NCBI RefSeq assembly: GCF_006912135.1
Contig: NZ_VIRS01000020.1
Location: forward strand, 121,891 to 185,890
Source: Cryptosporangium phraense
GTDB lineage: Bacteria; Actinomycetota; Actinomycetes; Mycobacteriales; Cryptosporangiaceae
DNA length: 64,000 nucleotides
Direction: 5' to 3'
Below are positions 34,395 through 42,702 of the stretch, one piece after another. The position numbers were made by a program, and so were the translations under genes. Each line of letters begins with the position of its first letter. The stretch's first letter is position 1. Below the pieces are notes generated by a model. That model saw only the letters and a list, made by a program, of their open reading frames with translations. It was not told where the DNA came from and searched no databases.

Positions 34395-34407
34395 TATGGT
34401 TCGTTGC
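34395..34407 (+). promoter_or_regulatory. Leaderless-type -10 (TATGGT) of the MFS gene
   Basis: TATGGT is followed by seven bases and ATG 34408. This selects ATG 34408 over ATG 34396, which falls inside the promoter hexamer. Confidence 0.5.
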
Positions 34408-35916
34408 ATGACTACGGCAACTATCGCGCCGCCTACCGAGGCGGCATCCTCCCGGCGCTGGTGGGCGCTGGTCACCGTGGGGCTGGCTCAGCTCATGGTG
34501 GTGCTCGACGCCACGGTGGTGAACATCGCGCTGCCGTCGGCCCAGGCCGACCTCGGCTTCTCCGACGGCAACCGGCAGTGGGTCATCACCGCCTACTCGC
34601 TCGCGTTCGCCAGCCTCCTGCTGCTCGGCGGTCGCATCTCTGACCTCATCGGCCGCAAGCGGACGTTCATCGTCGCGCTGGTCGGCTTCGCCCTCGCGTC
34701 GGCCCTCGGGGGCGCGGCGCAGAACTTCGGGTCGCTCGTCGGTGCCCGGGCCCTGCAGGGCGTGTTCGGCGCGCTGCTGGCCCCGACCGCGCTCGCGGTG
34801 CTGACCACCACGTTCACGATTCCCCGCGAGCGCTCCCGCGCGTTCGGCGTCTTCGGCGCGGTCGCCGCGGCCGGCGGCGCGATCGGCCTGCTGCTCGGTG
34901 GCGTGCTGACCGAGACGCTGAGCTGGCGCTGGACCCTTTACATCAACGCGTTCATCGCGGTGATCGCGGTCGTCGGCGCGCTCGTCTTCATCGAGACGCA
35001 CGTGCGCACCGGCCCGCGCCCGAAGCTCGACGTGCCCGGCACGCTGCTGGTCTCGGGCGCGCTCTTCACGCTGGTCTACGGCTTCTCGAACGCCGAGACC
35101 GACGGCTGGAGCTCGGTCTGGACCTGGGGCATGCTCGTCGTCTCGGCCGTCCTGTTCACCGGATTCGTCCTCTGGCAGCGCCGGGCCTCGCACCCGCTGC
35201 TGCCGCTCGGCATCATCCTGCAGCGCAACCGCGGTGCCGCCTACCTTTCGGTGCTGATCGCCGCGACCGGCATGTTCGGCGTCTTCCTGTTCGTCACGTA
35301 CTACCTGCAGGGCACGCTCGGCTACTCGCCGATCAAGACCGGTCTGGCCTTCCTGCCGATGGTCGTCGGGCTGGCGATCGCCGCGCAGCTCTCGACCAAC
35401 ATCTGGGTCCCGCGGTTCGGGCCGAAGATCGTGGTGCCGATCGGCCTCACGCTCGGTGGCCTGGCCATGGTCGCGCTGACCCGGCTCGGCGTGCACAGCA
35501 CGTACGCGTCGGACCTGCTCGGCCCGCTGGTCGTGCTGGGGCTCGCGATGGGCACGACGATGCCGGCCGCGATGCAGACCGCGACGCTCGGCGTCGAGCG
35601 GCACTTCGCCGGGGTGGCGTCGGCCATGGTGAACACGTCGCAGCAGGTCGGTGGCTCGATCGGCACCGCGCTGCTGAACACGCTGGCGGCCACCGCGGCG
35701 ACGAACTACCTGGCCTCGCACGGTCCGGTGACCCCGGGGTCGGCGGCCGAGGCGGCCGTCCACAGCTACGCGACCGCGTACGCCTGGGGTGCCGGGTTCT
35801 TCTTCGCCGGTGCGGTGATGGCCGCGCTCCTGTTCCGGCGCCGTCCGGCGACGGACACCGTCGCCGACCCGGCGGTGGCTCCGGCCGGTGAACCGGTTCC
35901 GGTCGTCGCCCACTGA
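34408..35916 (+). CDS. DHA2-family MFS multidrug exporter
   Basis: A 502-residue, about 14-helix drug:proton antiporter. Motif C of DHA2 proteins is seen in TM1 (LMVVLDATVVNIALPSAQ), motif A in the loop after TM2 (GRISDLIGRKRTF), and the TM5 motif in GAVAAAGGAIGLLLGG. It should expel hydrophobic drugs or endogenous compounds. It is divergent from the TetR gene and has strong operator dyads over its promoter. A perfect 17-bp hairpin follows the stop, isolating the transcript. Confidence 0.92.
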   Translation: MTTATIAPPTEAASSRRWWALVTVGLAQLMVVLDATVVNIALPSAQADLGFSDGNRQWVITAYSLAFASLLLLGGRISDLIGRKRTFIVALVGFALASALGGAAQNFGSLVGARALQGVFGALLAPTALAVLTTTFTIPRERSRAFGVFGAVAAAGGAIGLLLGGVLTETLSWRWTLYINAFIAVIAVVGALVFIETHVRTGPRPKLDVPGTLLVSGALFTLVYGFSNAETDGWSSVWTWGMLVVSAVLFTGFVLWQRRASHPLLPLGIILQRNRGAAYLSVLIAATGMFGVFLFVTYYLQGTLGYSPIKTGLAFLPMVVGLAIAAQLSTNIWVPRFGPKIVVPIGLTLGGLAMVALTRLGVHSTYASDLLGPLVVLGLAMGTTMPAAMQTATLGVERHFAGVASAMVNTSQQVGGSIGTALLNTLAATAATNYLASHGPVTPGSAAEAAVHSYATAYAWGAGFFFAGAVMAALLFRRRPATDTVADPAVAPAGEPVPVVAH

Positions 35917-35924
35917 TCCACCCC

Positions 35925-35960
35925 GTCGTCCCCGGGCCGCCTCGGCGGCCCGGGGACGAC
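35925..35960. terminator. 17-bp-stem bidirectional terminator
   Basis: A perfect 17-bp stem (35925-35941 with 35944-35960) around a 2-nt TC, effectively a CTCG-type tetraloop. It lies 8 nt after the MFS stop and 6 nt past the stop of the convergent ABC permease gene, so it can end both transcripts. Confidence 0.85.
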
Positions 35961-35966
35961 GTGCGT

Positions 35967-36695
35967 TCAGGCGTCCCTCCGGGTGAGGACGAGCGTCCCG
36001 AGCATCAGTGCCCCCACCGCCCACAGGCCGACGACTCCCAGCCCGGCCCACGGGGCGATCGGCAGCGCGGCCAGGTCTCTCGTCGCCTGGACGGCCAGGC
36101 CGGCGTCGGCCGGCGTGAACTGGTGGAGGTGGCGCCGCCAGACCGGGTCCGGTACCAGGGCGGCGACGATCGGCGCGGCGTACAGCAGCCCGAGCACCAG
36201 CCCGGTCGCGCCGGCCGAGCTGCGGGTCACCGCGGTGGCCCCGAGCCCGAGCAGCGCGATCAGCACCAGGTAGAGGACGGACCCGGCCACCGGCCGGGCC
36301 ACCGCATCCGGCAGGTCCGGGCCGAGGAGCGCCCGGCCGCCCAGGTACGACACCCCGATCCCGGCCGCGCCGGCCGCCGCGACGCATCCCGCGGCCAGCA
36401 CCGCCTTGGCGGCCAGGACCCGGGCCCGGCCGGGCATCGCGGCGAACGTGACCATGATCATCCCGGTGCTGTACTCCCCGCCGAGGACGCCGACCGCGAA
36501 CAGCGCGGCCACGGCCTGGCCGAGTTGGATCCCGGTGAGCGCGAGTTTCATCGTGTCGGTCGCGCACGGGCAGGTCACCGACGCGGACGCGACGAGGCTG
36601 AGGCCGCTGGTGGTGAGGACCAGGGCGGGCAACGACCAGGGGGTGGCCGGGGCGGTGCGCAGCTTGGTCCACTCGGCGTGGAGTGCCTCTTTCAC
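35967..36695 (-). CDS. ABC exporter permease subunit (ABC-2 type)
   Basis: A 242-residue membrane protein with six predicted helices, starting VKEALHAEWTKLRTAPATPWSL, the EWTKLRT signature of actinobacterial ABC-2 permeases. The start is GTG 36695, overlapping the stop of the larger permease (GTGA), with GAGGGA upstream. It is the third gene of the ATPase-permease-permease operon. It probably pairs with the 504-residue permease as a heterodimer around the single ATPase. Substrate is unknown; divergence from a two-component system suggests antibiotic or lipid export. Confidence 0.85.
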   Translation of the reverse strand: MKEALHAEWTKLRTAPATPWSLPALVLTTSGLSLVASASVTCPCATDTMKLALTGIQLGQAVAALFAVGVLGGEYSTGMIMVTFAAMPGRARVLAAKAVLAAGCVAAAGAAGIGVSYLGGRALLGPDLPDAVARPVAGSVLYLVLIALLGLGATAVTRSSAGATGLVLGLLYAAPIVAALVPDPVWRRHLHQFTPADAGLAVQATRDLAALPIAPWAGLGVVGLWAVGALMLGTLVLTRRDA

Positions 36696-38206
36696 GCGTC
36701 CCTCTTCCGGACGAGCACGACGGCCAGCGCGAACGCGGCCGCGGCCCAGGCGGCGAGGACGGCCAGGCCGGCCCAGGGCGGCAGCGGGAAGTAGCCGTTC
36801 GGCGGCGTGTAGAGGTTGTCGACCTGCGCGTACTGCACCGCGCTCTGCTGGATCGCGAACGCGGCCGACGGCGTGATCCGCAGCACCCACCGGGACGCCC
36901 CGGACGGCAGCACGGTCATCGCCAGCAGGTACGGCAGCACGGTGAGCGCGAGCACGACGACCAGCGCCGGCGCCGACCGTCGCAGCGCGGCCCCGACGGC
37001 CAGCGCCAGCACCGCGCAGAGCGCCAGCAGCAGCGCGGTCCCGGCGATCAGCCGGAGCTCGGTCGAGGCCGGCACCGGGTTGACGTAGACCCCGTTGCCG
37101 CGCAGCATCGCCCGCCCGGCCGTCACCGCGATCGCCGCGGCCACCGCCCCGAGCACCGCCGAGACCCCGGCCAGCACCAGCGCCTTGGCCGCGAGCACCC
37201 GGGCGCGGATCGGCGTCGCGGTGAACGTGGTGCCGATCAGCCCGCGCCGGTACTCGGCCGTGACGAACAGTGCGCCCAGCCCGACCAGCAGGATCAGCCC
37301 GACGAACGTCCCGGCCAGGGTCTGGGTGAGGCTGGTGCCGAGCCCGTTGACGCCGGAGACCGCGGGGGCGATGTCACCGGAGCCGCTCAGCGTGAAGACG
37401 CCGCCGGCCTCGCGGCCGGTCGATTCCGGGCCCGGAGCCCCGGCCCGGGTGCCGTCCTGGGGGGCGTCCGCCTGGTCGTCGTCGGTCGGGAGGCCACCCA
37501 CCGGACCGGTGCGCCACCGGGCGTCGGACGTGGAGCCCCGCAGGGCGACGGAGTCGAAGACCGCGGTCGCCGACGACGGGCCACCGAAGGCGCCCGCGGT
37601 GCCGAACACCTGGGTCGACACCGCGCTGAACTGGGGCGACGTGGTGAACAGGCCGGCCTCGACGGAGTCCGGCAGACCCGGCACGGATGCGGAGCCGACC
37701 GCGCGCCAGGTGGAGCCGTCGGCCGACGCGGCCGCGTCGACGCGGTCCCCGGACCGGGTCAGCCGCAGCCACCGGACGTCCCCGGCCGGGCCCGGGACGT
37801 CGTGCACGAAGTCGTACTGGAAGCGGACGCCGTGCCCGCCGGTGAGCATCACCGCCGCGTACGAGGACCCGGGGTCGGTGCCGTCCTTGAGGATCAGCCC
37901 GGCCTTGGCCCAGGGGACGAGCCGGCGGTCGGGCGGGCCGTTCTCGGCCGGGCGCTCGCCGGTGAACGCGGTGATCCGGGCGGTGATAGTGCCGTCGCCG
38001 GTCAGCGTGCGGTGGGTGAACTGGAACGTGTCGGTGACCTCCTGACCCTCCGGGCCGCGGGGGAGCGCGCACTCGTCGCCGCAGGTGCCGGCCAGGCCCG
38101 GCATCACCGCGAACCCCACGATCAGCGCGGCGGCCACCAGCGCGGCGGCGACCCAGGCCGGGATCGTGCGGAACTTCGTCCACTCGGAGCGCAGCAGCGG
38201 CCTCAT
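36692..38206 (-). CDS. ABC-2 permease with a large extracytoplasmic sandwich domain
   Basis: A 504-residue permease that starts like its neighbour (RPLLRSEWTKFRTIPAWV) but has ~250 residues inserted after TM1. The insert (about 55-230) has the beta-strand pattern and motifs of a DUF1349/LamG-like jelly roll (DGTITARITAF, AKAGLILKDG, YAAVMLTGGHGVRFQY, WLRLTRSGDRVDAAAS, DGSTWRAVGS). It is followed by a Pro/Asp linker and then five more helices. Placing a carbohydrate-type binding sandwich outside between TM1 and TM2 is unusual for this family. It overlaps the ATPase gene by 4 nt. The extra domain may recognise a glycan or peptide-type substrate. Confidence 0.8.
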   Translation of the reverse strand: MRPLLRSEWTKFRTIPAWVAAALVAAALIVGFAVMPGLAGTCGDECALPRGPEGQEVTDTFQFTHRTLTGDGTITARITAFTGERPAENGPPDRRLVPWAKAGLILKDGTDPGSSYAAVMLTGGHGVRFQYDFVHDVPGPAGDVRWLRLTRSGDRVDAAASADGSTWRAVGSASVPGLPDSVEAGLFTTSPQFSAVSTQVFGTAGAFGGPSSATAVFDSVALRGSTSDARWRTGPVGGLPTDDDQADAPQDGTRAGAPGPESTGREAGGVFTLSGSGDIAPAVSGVNGLGTSLTQTLAGTFVGLILLVGLGALFVTAEYRRGLIGTTFTATPIRARVLAAKALVLAGVSAVLGAVAAAIAVTAGRAMLRGNGVYVNPVPASTELRLIAGTALLLALCAVLALAVGAALRRSAPALVVVLALTVLPYLLAMTVLPSGASRWVLRITPSAAFAIQQSAVQYAQVDNLYTPPNGYFPLPPWAGLAVLAAWAAAAFALAVVLVRKRDA

Positions 38207-38934
38207 CGGGTCTCGTCCGAGGTCCGGAACTCGACCGCGCCGCGGGTGAGGTCCACGTAGGCCTGTTCGAGCGTGCCGTGGACGGCGAGCAGGTCGGGCA
38301 GCGGGGCGTCGGCGAGGACCCGGCCGCGCCCGATGACGACGAGGTGGTGCGCGGTGTCCTGGAGCTCGCCCATCAGGTGGCTGGAGACGAGGACCGCCCG
38401 GCCCTCGGCGGCCAGCGACGTCAGGAACCCGCGCATCCAGATGATGCCGTCCGGGTCCATGCCGTTGAACGGCTCGTCGAGCATGAGCGTCGGCGGGTCG
38501 GCGAGCAGGGCGGCGGCGATCCCGAGTCGCTGGCGCATGCCGAGCGAGAAGCCGCCCGCGCGCCGGTTCCGCACCGCGGTGAGGCCGGTGAGCTCGAGGA
38601 CCCGGTCGACGTCCTTTCCGCCGAGCGCCTGCGAGTGGGCGAGCCAGAGCAGGTGGTTGCGGGCGGTGCGGCTGGGCTGGAGGGCGGCCGCGTCGAGCAG
38701 CGAGCCGAGCTTGGTCATCGGGCGGGGGATCGAACGGTAGGGCGCGCCGTCGACCAGCGCGGTGCCTTCGTCGGCCGCGTCCAGGCCGAGGATCACCCGC
38801 ATCGTCGTCGACTTCCCGGCCCCGTTGGGCCCGACGAACCCGGTCACCCGGCCCGGTTGGACGGTGAACGTCAGTCCGTCCAGGGCGACGGTGGACCCGA
38901 ACCTCTTGCGGATTCCGTGGACTTCGATCGTCAT
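38203..38934 (-). CDS. ABC exporter ATP-binding protein
   Basis: A 243-residue nucleotide-binding subunit. Walker A is GPNGAGKST (36-44), the signature is FSLGMRQRLGIAAA, Walker B is PPTLMLDEPFNGMDPDG, and the switch His is in VLVSSHLMGEL. It is most like DrrA/BcrA-type exporters of the ABC-2 group. It leads the operon with two permeases through 4-nt overlaps. It is divergent from an OmpR-type response regulator; a spaced dyad lies between, so phosphorylated regulator probably controls the exporter. Confidence 0.92.
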   Translation of the reverse strand: MTIEVHGIRKRFGSTVALDGLTFTVQPGRVTGFVGPNGAGKSTTMRVILGLDAADEGTALVDGAPYRSIPRPMTKLGSLLDAAALQPSRTARNHLLWLAHSQALGGKDVDRVLELTGLTAVRNRRAGGFSLGMRQRLGIAAALLADPPTLMLDEPFNGMDPDGIIWMRGFLTSLAAEGRAVLVSSHLMGELQDTAHHLVVIGRGRVLADAPLPDLLAVHGTLEQAYVDLTRGAVEFRTSDETR

Positions 38935-38967
38935 GCCCTGGGGTCTACGCGGCGGGCGGTGTCACGG

Positions 38968-38988
38968 CGGTGTCGTGCTTTGACACCG
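38968..38988. promoter_or_regulatory. Dyad between the ABC operon and the response regulator gene
   Basis: CGGTGTC and GACACCG are separated by 7 nt (GTGCTTT). Further GTGTC/GACAC half-sites occur on either side (near 38960 and 38993). This fits repeated half-sites for an OmpR-family regulator. Confidence 0.5.
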
Positions 38989-39021
38989 CGACGACACTCG
39001 GCGGCTGGCATCGTGACGACG

Positions 39022-39684
39022 GTGAGAGTGCTGGTCGTGGAGGACTTCGAGATCCTGGCCCGGACGCTGGGCGCCGGTCTGCGGCGGGAGGGGTTCGCGG
39101 TCGACGTCGTCCTCGACGGGGCGGTCGCGCTGGAGCACCTGGCCGTGACCGGCTACGACGTGGTGGTGCTCGACCGGGATCTGCCCGCGGTGCACGGCGA
39201 CGACGTGTGCCGGCGGATCGCGTCGGACCATCCGTCGTGCCGGGTGCTGATGCTGACCGCGGCCTCGACGGTCCGGCAGCGGGTGGAGGGGCTCGGCCTG
39301 GGGGCCGACGACTACCTGCCCAAGCCGTTCGACTTCGCCGAGCTGGTGGCCCGGGTCCGGGCGCTCGGGCGGCGGCCGGGCTCGGGTCTGCCGCCGATCC
39401 TGTCGCAGGGGGATCTGGTGCTGGATCCGAACACCCGGGTCGCGACCCGGGGCGGCCGGCGGCTGACGCTGACGCCGAAGGAGTTCGCGGTGCTGGAGTA
39501 CCTGTTGTCCTCGGCGGAGCGGGTGGTGCCGGCGGAGGAACTGCTCGAGCACGTGTGGGACGAGGCCGCGGACCCGTTCACGACCGCGGTGAAGACCACG
39601 ATCAAGCGATTGCGGACGAAGCTGGGCGAGCCGCCGGTGATTCTGACGGTGCGGGGTGGCGGGTATCGGGTGGGCTCGACGTGA
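39022..39684 (+). CDS. OmpR/PhoB-family response regulator
   Basis: A 220-residue regulator. Receiver: Glu7-Asp8, phospho-acceptor Asp51 (VVVLDRDLPAVHG), Thr switch (MLTAAST), KPFDFAEL. Output: a winged-helix domain with LTLTPKEFAVLEYLL and VKTTIKRLRTKLG. The start may be GTG 39022 (MRVLVVED) or in-frame GTG 39013. It is co-translated with the sensor kinase through a GTGA overlap and divergent from the ABC exporter operon, which is its probable target. Confidence 0.92.
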   Translation: MRVLVVEDFEILARTLGAGLRREGFAVDVVLDGAVALEHLAVTGYDVVVLDRDLPAVHGDDVCRRIASDHPSCRVLMLTAASTVRQRVEGLGLGADDYLPKPFDFAELVARVRALGRRPGSGLPPILSQGDLVLDPNTRVATRGGRRLTLTPKEFAVLEYLLSSAERVVPAEELLEHVWDEAADPFTTAVKTTIKRLRTKLGEPPVILTVRGGGYRVGST

Positions 39685-40784
39685 GGGGGCTGCGGGCGCA
39701 GTTGACGGTGTTGTACGCGGGGGCGTTCGTGCTGTGCGGGGGAGCGGTGCTCAGCGTTGCTCTGCTGAGGTCGGGGTCCACGTCGCCGGTGGGTGGGGCG
39801 GGTGCGCCGGGCGGCATCGGCGGGCCGGCCGGGGTGGGCGGGCCCGGCGGGGGGCCGGGGCCGGGGCCGTCGGAGGCGGAGGTGGCGGCCCGGCACGATC
39901 TGATCGTCACGTCGTTGGTCGGTTTCGCGGTGATGGCCGTGGTCGCGGTCGTGCTCGGCTGGCTGATCGCCGGCCGGTTCCTCCGTCCTCTGCGGACGAT
40001 CACCGCGACCGCGCAGGACATCTCGGCCTCGAACCTGCACCGCCGCCTCGGCGTGACCGGCCGGGACGACGAGTTCCACCAGCTCGCCGGCGTCCTCGAC
40101 GACCTGTTCGCGCGGCTCGAGGCGTCGTTCGACGCCCAGCGGAGGTTCGTCGCGAACGCGTCCCACGAGCTGCGGACGCCCCTGACCGCGGAACGGACGC
40201 TCCTCCAGGTGGCGCTGGCCGACCCGGACGCCTCGGCCGCGACGCTGCGGACGGCCTGCCAGGAGGTACTGGCCCTGGGCGAGTCGCAGGCCCGCTTGAT
40301 CGACGCGTTGCTGACGCTGGCGAGCTCGGAGTCGGGGGTGCAGGAGTCGTCGGTGCTCGAGCTGGATTCCGTGGTGTCGTCGGTTCTGTCGGCGTTTCCT
40401 GAGGTAGATCGGGAGCTGGGATCGGCGGTTCTGCGCGGAGACGTGGATCTCGTGGAGAGCCTGGTGCAGAACCTGGTGGGGAACGCGGTACGGCACAACG
40501 TGGCCGGGGGGTGGGTTCGCGTCACGACCGGGGCGGTGGACGGCCGGGCGGTGCTGACCGTGAGCAACTCGGGGCCGGTGATCCCGCCGTCGGAGGTCGC
40601 GCGGTTGCTCGAGCCGTTCCAGCAGCTCGACGGCCCGCGCCTGCGCTCGGGCGGCGGTCACGGCCTGGGACTTCCGATCGTCCGCGCGATCGCCGACGCC
40701 CATCGCGCCGAGCTCGGGGTCGCCCCCCGCCCGACCGGCGGCCTGACCGTGACCGTCACCTTCCCGGATCCGGCCCGCGCCTGA
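39681..40784 (+). CDS. Sensor histidine kinase of the ABC-linked two-component system
   Basis: A 367-residue HisKA kinase. TM1 (AQLTVLYAGAFVLCGGAVLSV) is followed by a short outer loop rich in Gly/Pro (residues ~35-70), TM2, HAMP, and NASHELRTPLTAERTLL with the phospho-His. ATP-binding boxes are NAVRHN and GGHGLGLPIV. The short outer loop lacks a recognised sensor domain, so the ABC permease with its outer sandwich domain may provide sensing, as in BceAB-RS systems (inference). Its 3' end overlaps the convergent amidohydrolase by 29 nt. Confidence 0.9.
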   Translation: MRGLRAQLTVLYAGAFVLCGGAVLSVALLRSGSTSPVGGAGAPGGIGGPAGVGGPGGGPGPGPSEAEVAARHDLIVTSLVGFAVMAVVAVVLGWLIAGRFLRPLRTITATAQDISASNLHRRLGVTGRDDEFHQLAGVLDDLFARLEASFDAQRRFVANASHELRTPLTAERTLLQVALADPDASAATLRTACQEVLALGESQARLIDALLTLASSESGVQESSVLELDSVVSSVLSAFPEVDRELGSAVLRGDVDLVESLVQNLVGNAVRHNVAGGWVRVTTGAVDGRAVLTVSNSGPVIPPSEVARLLEPFQQLDGPRLRSGGGHGLGLPIVRAIADAHRAELGVAPRPTGGLTVTVTFPDPARA

Positions 40785-41814
40785 CCGATCGACCCTCCGC
40801 CCTCGCCGACAGCTTCTCCCAGTTCGAGGACGCGATCGCTTCCTTCTCCGACGTCGTGAACGGCGCGTCTTCGAGGAACGTGCGGGCTACTCCGTGGCTG
40901 GTGTCGACGAACGGGAAGCCGCCCGGGCGGGTGTCGTACGTGTACGGATAGTCGGTGGAGTAGAGCATCCTCGCGGGCGTCATCACCTCGGCGGTCCAGC
41001 GCAGGTACCGCTCACTCACGGTTCCGCTGCCGGCGACCCAGAAGTTCTGCCGGAAATAGTCGAGCAGGGGCCGTTGGAGGCCACCGGCCTCGGCGAAATA
41101 CCCGGTGTGATCGAGGAAGAACAGGACGATCTCGCCCCAGTGGCCGGCGATCACCTGCAGCTCCGGGTGCCGGTCGAACACCCCCGAGAAGATCATCCGC
41201 AGGTACTGGATACCCAGGTCGTAGTACCAGCCGATCGCCGGGCCGGCCAGGGCCGTCCCGATCGGACCGATGTTCGCGTAGTAGCTCTCGACCACCGGGG
41301 CGGCCGGCATCTGCGGGTGGAAATGCAGCGGCACGCGGAGCCGCGACGCGGCCTCGTAGATCACGTCGAAGTCGGGGTGATCGGCGAGCCGGTCTCCCGT
41401 CCGGCCGTAGAGCATCGCGCCCTTCAGGCCGAGTTGGTTCACGGCCCGCTCCAGTTCGACGGCCGCGGCCTCCGGATTCGGGGTCGGCAGAACGGCGAAC
41501 GCCTGGAAGCGGTCGGGTCGCGCCGCGACGATCTCGGCCAGCTGATCGTTGACCTCGCGGGCCACGGCGATCGCGTCCGCGGGCGCGAGAACCTGCACGC
41601 CGGGCTGGGTCAGGGACAGCACCTGGACGTCGACGCCCTGGTCGTCCATGTCGGCGATCCGTAGGTCGGCCACATCACGCATCCGGCGCGCGAGCAGTGA
41701 GTCGCCGAACCCCAGGTTCGCGGTCTGCGGTAACCCCGCTCGCGCCCAGGCCTCTCGCGCCGACGGCAGCGACACGTGCTCTTCCAATCCCACGAATTGC
41801 ATCGGTGTTCCCAT
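40756..41814 (-). CDS. ACMSD-like amidohydrolase (metal-dependent decarboxylase/hydrolase)
   Basis: A 352-residue amidohydrolase_2 family protein. It begins with GLEEHVSLPSA, has ADMDDQGVDVQVLSL, PLHFHPQMPAA (a metal-type His pair), IAGHWGEIVLFF and YSTDYPY with the conserved Asp. The family includes gamma-resorcylate decarboxylase, ACMSD and related enzymes, so aromatic-acid decarboxylation is likely. The usual HxH metal pair at the N-terminus appears as EEH, a variant within the family. It is divergent from a TetR gene with a clear operator. Start may be ATG 41814 or 41802. Confidence 0.82.
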   Translation of the reverse strand: MGTPMQFVGLEEHVSLPSAREAWARAGLPQTANLGFGDSLLARRMRDVADLRIADMDDQGVDVQVLSLTQPGVQVLAPADAIAVAREVNDQLAEIVAARPDRFQAFAVLPTPNPEAAAVELERAVNQLGLKGAMLYGRTGDRLADHPDFDVIYEAASRLRVPLHFHPQMPAAPVVESYYANIGPIGTALAGPAIGWYYDLGIQYLRMIFSGVFDRHPELQVIAGHWGEIVLFFLDHTGYFAEAGGLQRPLLDYFRQNFWVAGSGTVSERYLRWTAEVMTPARMLYSTDYPYTYDTRPGGFPFVDTSHGVARTFLEDAPFTTSEKEAIASSNWEKLSARAEGRSVRRGPDPGR

Positions 41815-41844
41815 CGAGATGACATCGCTGATGCCACCAGAAGT

Positions 41845-41865
41845 ATCACTGATGGCATCGGTGAT
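41845..41865. promoter_or_regulatory. TetR operator between the amidohydrolase and tetR genes
   Basis: ATCAC-t-GATG-g-CATC-g-GTGAT is a 21-bp palindrome broken only at three symmetric positions. Additional GATGCCA/TGGCATC and CATCgctGATG half-sites overlap it to the left. It is 24 nt before the tetR start and ~30 nt before the amidohydrolase start. Confidence 0.7.
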
Positions 41866-41876
41866 GCAACCGCTGT

Positions 41877-41888
41877 TACGATCGCCCC
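41877..41888 (+). promoter_or_regulatory. Leaderless-type -10 (TACGAT) of tetR
   Basis: TACGAT (41877-41882) is followed by six bases and GTG 41889, the start of the TetR protein. Confidence 0.5.
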
Positions 41889-42578
41889 GTGAGCAAGAAG
41901 GAGCCGCTGCGTCAGCGCATCGTCGAGGTCACGCTCGGCCTGCTCGCCTCGGGCGGACGATCGGCGGTCACGACCCGCGCGGTGGCCGCCGCCGCCGAGA
42001 CCCAGCCGCACTCGATCTACCGGCTGTTCGGCGACATGGACGGGCTCCTGGACGCGGTGGCCGGGCACGGCTTCCAGGTCTTCCTCGATCGGAAGAGCGG
42101 CCGGGAGCCGCTGGCCGACCCGGTCGACGACCTTCGCCGCGGGTGGGACCTCGTCATCGAGTTCGCGGTGGCCGAGCCGGCGCTGTTCGCGCTGCTCTAC
42201 GGCGAACCCGGCCGGGGTGCGCAGACCGAGGCGTTCCGGGCCGGGATCACGGTGCTGCGGAACATGATCGGCCGGGTCGCGGCCGGCGGCCGCCTCCGGG
42301 TGAGCGAATCGATGGCGGTCGCGGTGATCAACGCCTCGGCCCGCGGGGCCGCCCTGACCTGGCTCTCCACGCCTCCCGAGGACCGCGACGAGCAGTTCCT
42401 CGACATCATGCGGTCGCAGGCGATCGACGCTCTGGTGGGGCCGTCGGCCGCGCCGGCGACCGGCGGGCCGGCCTCGGCCGCCCGCGCGGTGCTCGCCTCG
42501 CTGCCGGGCCTGCCGGTCATCTCGGACGTCGAACGCCCGCTCTTCGCCGACTGGCTCCGCCGGGTCGCCGGCGACTGA
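41889..42578 (+). CDS. TetR-family regulator of the amidohydrolase
   Basis: A 229-residue regulator with an HTH (IVEVTLGLLASGGRSAVTTRAVAAAAETQPHSIYRLFGDMDGLLDAV) of TetR type and a C-terminal ligand domain that is helix-rich and hydrophobic. The GTG start gives MSKKEPLRQR and is placed 6 nt after TACGAT, implying a leaderless mRNA. Divergence from the amidohydrolase and the shared palindrome indicate local repression. The C-terminal ends FADWLRRVAGD. The effector is likely an aromatic acid or amide handled by the enzyme. Confidence 0.88.
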   Translation: MSKKEPLRQRIVEVTLGLLASGGRSAVTTRAVAAAAETQPHSIYRLFGDMDGLLDAVAGHGFQVFLDRKSGREPLADPVDDLRRGWDLVIEFAVAEPALFALLYGEPGRGAQTEAFRAGITVLRNMIGRVAAGGRLRVSESMAVAVINASARGAALTWLSTPPEDRDEQFLDIMRSQAIDALVGPSAAPATGGPASAARAVLASLPGLPVISDVERPLFADWLRRVAGD

Positions 42579-42582
42579 CGCG

Positions 42583-42648
42583 GTTGCACACCCCCAGCCG
42601 GCGAGGGTGGGCGGCCGGCCGACGCGGACGAGCGGGACGACACGGCGG
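42583..42648. repeat. Long inverted repeat, left copy (downstream of nrdB)
   Basis: This 66-bp segment starts GTTGCACACCCCCAGCCGGC. Its first 34 bases are identical to the reverse complement of 46437-46470; after two mismatches a further 16-base block (CCGACGCGGACGAGCG) matches, and the similarity continues to about 42648 with a one-base gap. It lies between the tetR stop and the nrdB stop. Confidence 0.8.
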
Positions 42649-42654
42649 TCACCA

Positions 42655-42671
42655 CCGCGGGCCGGCCGCGG
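42655..42671. terminator. Possible terminator of nrdAB
   Basis: CCGCGG-gccgg-CCGCGG forms a 6-bp stem with a 5-nt loop, 32 nt past the nrdB stop. GC-rich flanks reduce specificity. Confidence 0.35.
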
Positions 42672-42702
42672 ACGCGACCGGCCCGGCCGGGCTGGCGTGA
42701 GG

